This document shows, one piece after another, positions 62,401 to 64,000 of a stretch of 64,000 nucleotides of DNA. The stretch's first letter is position 1; each line of letters begins with the position of its first letter. A model generated the notes under the pieces. It saw only the letters and a program-made list of their open reading frames with translations. It had not been told where the DNA came from and did not search any database. Origin of the DNA: Acidisoma sp. PAMC 29798 (GTDB lineage: Bacteria > Pseudomonadota > Alphaproteobacteria > Acetobacterales > Acetobacteraceae). The stretch is from positions 4,149,001 to 4,213,000 of the forward strand of contig NZ_CP126994.1 in NCBI RefSeq assembly GCF_030252425.1. The letters run 5' to 3'. The translations under genes were made by a program, and so were the position numbers.

Positions 62401-64000
62401 TTTCGGGCGGCACGGAGACGGTGGCTGGCACCACCACGGGCACGATCCTCGCCGGCAACTCGCTCACGCTGATCTCGGGCACCAGCGTGGAGGTTCTGCT
62501 CTCGGGTGGCTCTGCCACCTCGACGCTCATCCTCGTCAATGGCAACCAATCCGTCACCGCGGGCGCCGTTGCCAGTGGCACGGTCGTCAGCTTCGGCGGC
62601 AGCGGGACGGTGGCCTTGGGCGGCAAGTCGATCAGCGGCGTTGTGTCGGTGGGCGGCACGGAAACTGACTCCGGAACGACCACGGGCACGATCTTGGCCT
62701 CCGGGAGCGAGACGGTCGTAGCGGGTGGCGTTGCCAGCGGCACGGTGGTGAATGGCGGTAGCCAGACCGTCGCCTCGGGCGGTGTCGCGAGCAACACGGT
62801 CTTGTCCGGTGGGACCTCGACGGAGATCGTCGCCCTGAGTGGCAAGTCGATCAGCGCCACTGTGTCGAATACCGCGCGGCAGATTGTTTCCGGCGTCACG
62901 ACCGGCACGGTGCTCAGCGCTCTTGGCTTCGAGGTCGTCTCACAAGGGGGCGTCGCCAGTGCCACGGTCGTCAGCTCTGGCGGCACGATCGACGAGTTCT
63001 CCGGCAATGACTTCAACACGACGATCCTATCCGGTGGCATCGAATACCTCTCGGGCGGCACCGCGACATCGGCGACCGTGAGCAGTGGCGGCAGCTTCGT
63101 GCTCAGCGGCGTGGGCACGGCCCTCGCCACGACCGTGAGCAGCGGCGGCAGCATCTCAGTCACCAGCAGCGGCATCACGAGTGGGACGCATCTGCTGAGC
63201 AGCGGATACGAATATGTGTCGGCGAACGGCACGGCCCTCGGCACGGTCATCAGCAACGGTGCCATCCAATACGTCTCCGCCCCCGGCATCTCGATCAGCA
63301 CCTCGATCCTGACCGGCGGCAAAGAGATCGTGCAGGGCTACGCCTACTATACCGACATCGGCAGCGGCGGCACGGAGACGGTCTACGCCAACGGCGTGGC
63401 GGTCAGCGTGACCGTGGAAACCAGCGGCACGCTGTCCCTGACCGCTGGCGCGCAGACCTTGGGCAACATCACCCTGGTCGGCAGTGGCGGGACCATTGCC
63501 ATCGCGGGCACAGTGATGCCGACGGCGGTCATCAGCGGCTTCACCGTCAGCGACAATATCCAGCTCACGACCGTCGCCTATGACGCCGCCGGCACGGCGA
63601 GCCTGAACGCCACCACGGATGTGCTGACGATCACTGAAAACGGCAGCGCCTATAACATCCAGCTCGCCGGTACCTATACCAACCAGTATTTCCACCTCGC
63701 CTCCGGCACGACGGGCACCACGCTCATCACCAACGGCACGCCCTGCTATTGCGCGGGCACGCTGATCCTGACCGACCGGGGCGAAGTGGCTGTCGAGGAT
63801 TTGCTCGTCGGGGACAGGCTCGTCACGATGTCGGGCGTCGCCAAGCCGCTGCGCTGGATCGGCACGCGCAGCTACAGCGGCCGCTTCGCGAAAGGCAATC
63901 GGGACATTCTGCCCGTGCTCATCAAGCAGGGCGCGCTGTCCGAGAACACGCCGAAGCGGGACCTGTTCGTGTCGCCGCTGCATGCGATGTTCCTCAACGG
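53490..64000 (+). CDS. Giant strand-loop-strand repeat protein with C-terminal Hint domain (partial, open at window end)
   Basis: One open frame from ATG 53490 to the window end: at least 3503 residues with no in-frame stop. Residues 1 to about 3325 are short repeats of about 19-20 residues, pattern SGGxxSxTVISSGGxE/xxVSSGG, by length on the order of 170 units, rich in Ser, Thr, Gly, Val and almost free of Lys, Arg and aromatic residues. This is the AIDA/strand-loop-strand passenger type modified by the heptosyltransferase upstream. No signal peptide is present: MTTYTVTNGVTSSGLVLSG begins in the repeat. A linker (about 63466-63720) precedes a Hint domain starting near Cys3419 and Cys3421 (PCYCAGTLILTDRG), with VEDLLVGDRLVT and SPLHAMFLNG. 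No beta-barrel is seen before the edge. Confidence 0.92.
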   Translation, partial: MTTYTVTNGVTSSGLVLSGVDVINISAGGTAVSTTIKNGANEFIYTGGTAISTVLSSGGVETVTVGGTARNTSVTSSGTEIISGGTASGTVIFGAGLETVYSGTAVSTTVSSGGKQITSAGGTSIATTLASGATEVISTGGLTIGTILVSGATETIAVGGTASGTVISSGAIETLSSGVTGYGEVVSSGGEVNVLSGAVVSGATVLNQGSSGSPGGLGVEVQSGGTSISTTISSGGYENINGTAISTTVSSGGGLYLFGGKTTGTVVLSSGVEVLSAGGVTTATIVSLGGVQIVSANTIASGTIVYAGGVQSDVGTGYNTSYGTTGTILSGGTEIVASANAYNTTALSGGVVSVGLNGGLSNGVIGNLGTAYISTNVAGGGEVGLTLLSGGTEILAGVAVALSDTVSNGAIQYVSSVGVVSLTTVSAGGSQVVVGGGTALGTTVLSGGSQLVNATGIARATVISTSGSQFVSFGGTASGSVISSGGSEVVYSGGINVSGLVASSGRLTLSAGAIQTGTLTVSGGTVSAAGAVVSGQVVVNSGGIVSNLIVLSYNETIGSGGTLMSAVVSSGGTDSVVTTGVAIGTIVSSAGTESVHDGGVASGATVLFSGYQNVYSSGTAISTTVSSGGVQSVFFGATASGTTVSSGGSEVAFSAGVTTATVLLSSGSETVSSGAIASGTIISNGGVEFVSSAGIARGTILSNGGTDLILTSGVASGTVILSGGYEQIFTGGVASNTIVSSGGTDYVYSGGIASNVVVSNVGTLSVINTGKTVSAIISSGGYENVSAGGVASATIILRAGYEVLSAGTASGTVVSSGGFEIVSAGGVARGTTISTGGSQTVSAIGVASATVVSSGGVETVASGGTAFSTTVSSGGKEVVSSAGIISGATVLSAGSMTLASSAYQYGSITVSSGGTLIETSGTKVFGNTTLYGVGSNLIVGSSGAVGHSIIASSGATAIGTLVASGGSLSALSASTIIGTTISSGGVASVSFGATASTTTVTSSGVQAVYGTALSTTVSAAGSSVVSSGGIDSATTVSAGGLDIVSSAGIARGTIVSNGGVQTVIGGGTASGTVVYAGGVQSDVGTGYTVIAGTTGTILSGGTEIVVSANAFNTTALNGGVVSVGLNGGLSNGVIGNGGTAYISTTVVGAGENGLTLLSGATEILVGVAVALSDTVSSGAIQYVSSAGVVSQTTISTFGSQVVVSGGTASGTTVLSGGREIVSSGGTNLSGIIASSGTLVLASSATQTGTLTVSGGTVSASGAVVSGQVIVSAGGIVSNLTVLGGYNETIASGGTLVIAVVSSGGADSVVTTGVAIGTIVSSAGTESVHDGGVASGATVLSGYQNVYSSGTAISTTVSSGGVQSVFFSGTAIGTTVSSGGSEVVFSGGLTSATIVLSSGSQTVSSGSTVSGTIVSNGGLEIVSSAGITSGTTISTGGTEIVSSAGTATGTVVSTGGSMTLIGAAKSISATLLIGATEAISSGAVASGTVVNSGATVIIYSGGTASGLVLKSGGTEVIFAGGTAIGTMISSGASENASAGGTVISAVVSSGATETISAGGTAIGTTVLSSGIEYVSGGGTNVSGVVSSGGALNLSAGAIQTGTLSEGGVLAASGATINGNVIVMSGGTATSLTMLNTYVLTVNSSGTAIGTTLNNGAATSVLFGGVESGTTLSSGAAVQDYGRIVGTTVLGIENIYSGGVASGSIVSSGGVENVSISGLTSNVTVNNSGYEYVIGTTIGTTLNSGGVEKVSASGTAFGTAIGTVINSGGFEAVSSGGIAKGNIVNSSGVQTLSSGSVASNTIVSSGGMENLVSGGVTVGTIVYSSGVQTLGGSGNFYVVTTGTVLSGGTENVVYGLASNTTATASGTLYLSVGSAYNTVVSSGGAISALNYVSANTINTLVGNGGSEWLSGTTDTAVSTTLLNGATETVLGGGTELSTTVSSGGIQFVSSGGNFIGGIISAGGSEVVVSGGTALGTTVLSGGTEIVLSGGTTSGGLVASGLEILSAGAKQIGTLTVSGTGAVLSAAGATLNNVNVYGGGIVSNGTYGSGAGDGVFSGGTTTGTVVSNGGADIVLASGTAIGTTVSSGGAQYVQSTGGLGLSTTVSSGGTQSAYSGGVLSAAIILNSGNQSVYYGGTAIGTVVSNGGLETVFTSGTTIGTIVSSGGSQLVFQASGSAIGTIVSSGGLETIASSGVTTGTILLSGGRQVLYQTGAIASGTIISNGGSETVSSAGTSIATVISNGGTEFVSSAGIGSGTVISAGGVEIISTGGSGLRTTISTGGSAVVSSGGVDISATVLSGGYEVISVTGVASSTIISSGGFQLISGGTVIGAVISSGGSETVFTSGSAVSVTITSSGTQVVSSGGVASNTFVSQGGQELVLAKGTTVATTVSSGGIVGVSSGGLASVTTLSAGGSEQVSSGGTAVGTIVSSGGSDTVLFSGKATSTTVNSGGAEYVQSGGKATSTTVNAAGVLYDSGTTVGAHLNSGAIEYVASGGIASGTVLSSGAIMFVLSGATAQNTVSSGGTVVFGGGIITFSATGGVTNNGNLTSNLVVGSGVKQYDLSGGTAVSTLISSGGQEVVFAGGIASGAIVATSGFETVSSGGVATATIVSNGGSQTVAGGIVTSTNILTGGTEIVSLGGITSLTRVAGTDQILSGGLATGTIVSAGGTEIVSSGGISVSATVLSTGAERVIGVTTGTLVSASGTEFISSGGYASSTIFKAGSGVIYSGGTASNAVFSAGSQTVFGGGLAISDTLLSGAVVSDFGITSGTLVTSGAEVVSSGGVASATVLKVGSQTVFSAGTALGTVVSNGTTEIVSAAGSSLSANVLAGGTETDFGTTTGTILNGGNEIVSSGGVASGTVMIAGSQTVALSGVASLTVVSNGLTEIVQAGGKSVSGTVLAGGTETVAGSTSAMNLSGGTEALATGAVATGTTVFSGGVQTVASGAVTSLSVVSSGGSETVAFGGRAVSASVVSGGTETVAGTTTGTILAGNSLTLISGTSVEVLLSGGSATSTLILVNGNQSVTAGAVASGTVVSFGGSGTVALGGKSISGVVSVGGTETDSGTTTGTILASGSETVVAGGVASGTVVNGGSQTVASGGVASNTVLSGGTSTEIVALSGKSISATVSNTARQIVSGVTTGTVLSALGFEVVSQGGVASATVVSSGGTIDEFSGNDFNTTILSGGIEYLSGGTATSATVSSGGSFVLSGVGTALATTVSSGGSISVTSSGITSGTHLLSSGYEYVSANGTALGTVISNGAIQYVSAPGISISTSILTGGKEIVQGYAYYTDIGSGGTETVYANGVAVSVTVETSGTLSLTAGAQTLGNITLVGSGGTIAIAGTVMPTAVISGFTVSDNIQLTTVAYDAAGTASLNATTDVLTITENGSAYNIQLAGTYTNQYFHLASGTTGTTLITNGTPCYCAGTLILTDRGEVAVEDLLVGDRLVTMSGVAKPLRWIGTRSYSGRFAKGNRDILPVLIKQGALSENTPKRDLFVSPLHAMFLN
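54390..55460 (+). repeat. Internal duplication in the giant gene, copy 1
   Basis: This segment and 56697-57653 are copies of one block within the repeat-protein gene. Shared features in order include CAGAGCGACGTCGGCACCGG (offset 2307 bases), GCGCTGAGCGACACGGT, ATCCAATACGT and then a nearly identical stretch of about 190 bases at 55208-55400 (offset 2193-2196). Copy 1 holds about 111 bases of extra repeat units in the middle. Confidence 0.9.
56697..57653 (+). repeat. Internal duplication in the giant gene, copy 2
   Basis: Second copy of the block at 54390-55460. The 190-base near-identical core is at 57404-57595 and differs from copy 1 by a 3-base indel (TTCTCTTCAGTGG against TTCTAAGTGG) and a few substitutions, so the frame is kept. 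The rest has drifted. Confidence 0.9.
63726..64000 (+). other. Hint domain coding segment (truncated by the window)
   Basis: This part of the giant gene encodes TPCYCAGTLILTDRGEVAVE, continuing to GDRLVTMSGVAKPLRWIGTR and SPLHAMFLNG. The pattern CxxGTLI.T..G...VE.L..GD and the later SPxHA are those of the Hint_2 family (Hedgehog/intein fold), seen C-terminal in other alphaproteobacterial surface proteins. The window ends inside it. Confidence 0.88.

Noticed and set aside
59835-63322. Long minus-strand frames of 393-553 codons in the giant gene
   Set aside because: They mirror the Ser/Thr/Gly-rich repeats, overlap each other in different frames and have no ribosome-binding sites or domains.
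53490-63460. CRISPR-like or satellite repeat array
   Set aside because: Units are codon-phased, diverged in third positions and encode a repetitive protein; there are no unique spacers or exact repeats.

Overview
The window is 64 kb of high-GC, gene-dense chromosomal DNA from an alphaproteobacterium, most likely of the Acetobacteraceae (order Rhodospirillales). The order-level call rests on alphaproteobacterial markers: the cell-cycle factor TrcR (DUF1013), a DUF3576 lipoprotein, HemJ instead of HemG/HemY, YdcH/DUF465 proteins, an ATP12-type F1 assembly chaperone, and the arrangement PPSR / gap / hemE / hemH / hemJ / rho. The family-level call is inference, mainly from the strand-loop-strand/Hint surface protein and the galactose/arabinose 1-dehydrogenase. 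No phage, transposase, integrase or CRISPR array is visible.

Layout. 0.1-6.7 kb (minus strand): acylphosphatase, ATP12 chaperone, AsmA, MazG, NAD kinase, a nitrilase-type amidase and a small membrane protein. 6.8-10.6 kb (plus): PhnW-like aminotransferase, formate-THF ligase and a sugar 1-dehydrogenase. 10.7-18.6 kb (minus): holA, lptE, leuS, a DUF3576 lipoprotein and two tandem porins. 18.8-20.5 kb (plus): YggS, Smr and an XRE regulator. 20.5-22.0 kb (minus): Maf and the PPDK/PEPS regulator. 21.95-22.26 kb is a gap with the genomic position and some sequence marks of the chromosomal origin. 22.3-25.6 kb: hemE-hemH-HAD-hemJ. Then an NAD aldehyde dehydrogenase (minus), rho and an amidase (plus), a 1143-residue transporter/acyltransferase/acyl-ACP synthetase fusion (minus) and ahcY (plus). 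35.4-42.7 kb (minus): a second Maf, infA, allophanate hydrolase, infC, thrS, purK, purE and DUF465. 42.9-47.7 kb: a second DUF465 gene, trcR, a GNAT, the ABC-F factor EttA, a CAT-anticodon tRNA and two DUF2382 stress proteins. 47.8-50.4 kb: a copA-cueR copper operon behind a perfect CueR-type operator. Then an M20 amidohydrolase.

The most unusual part is 52.07-64.00 kb. An iron-finger autotransporter O-heptosyltransferase is followed 2 bases later by one open reading frame that is still open at the window edge (more than 3500 codons). It is almost entirely short Ser/Thr/Gly strand-loop-strand repeats, begins inside the repeats with no signal peptide, contains a duplication of about 1 kb, and ends at the window edge in a Hint-type domain. 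I read this as a glycosylated giant surface or secreted adhesin with its dedicated heptosyltransferase, coupled to a Hint module instead of a beta-barrel within the part seen.

Two families of palindromic intergenic repeats lie mostly downstream of genes. Many adjacent genes overlap by 1-4 bases, indicating translational coupling. Products are named from recognised motifs and whole-protein resemblance read by eye; no database search was run.
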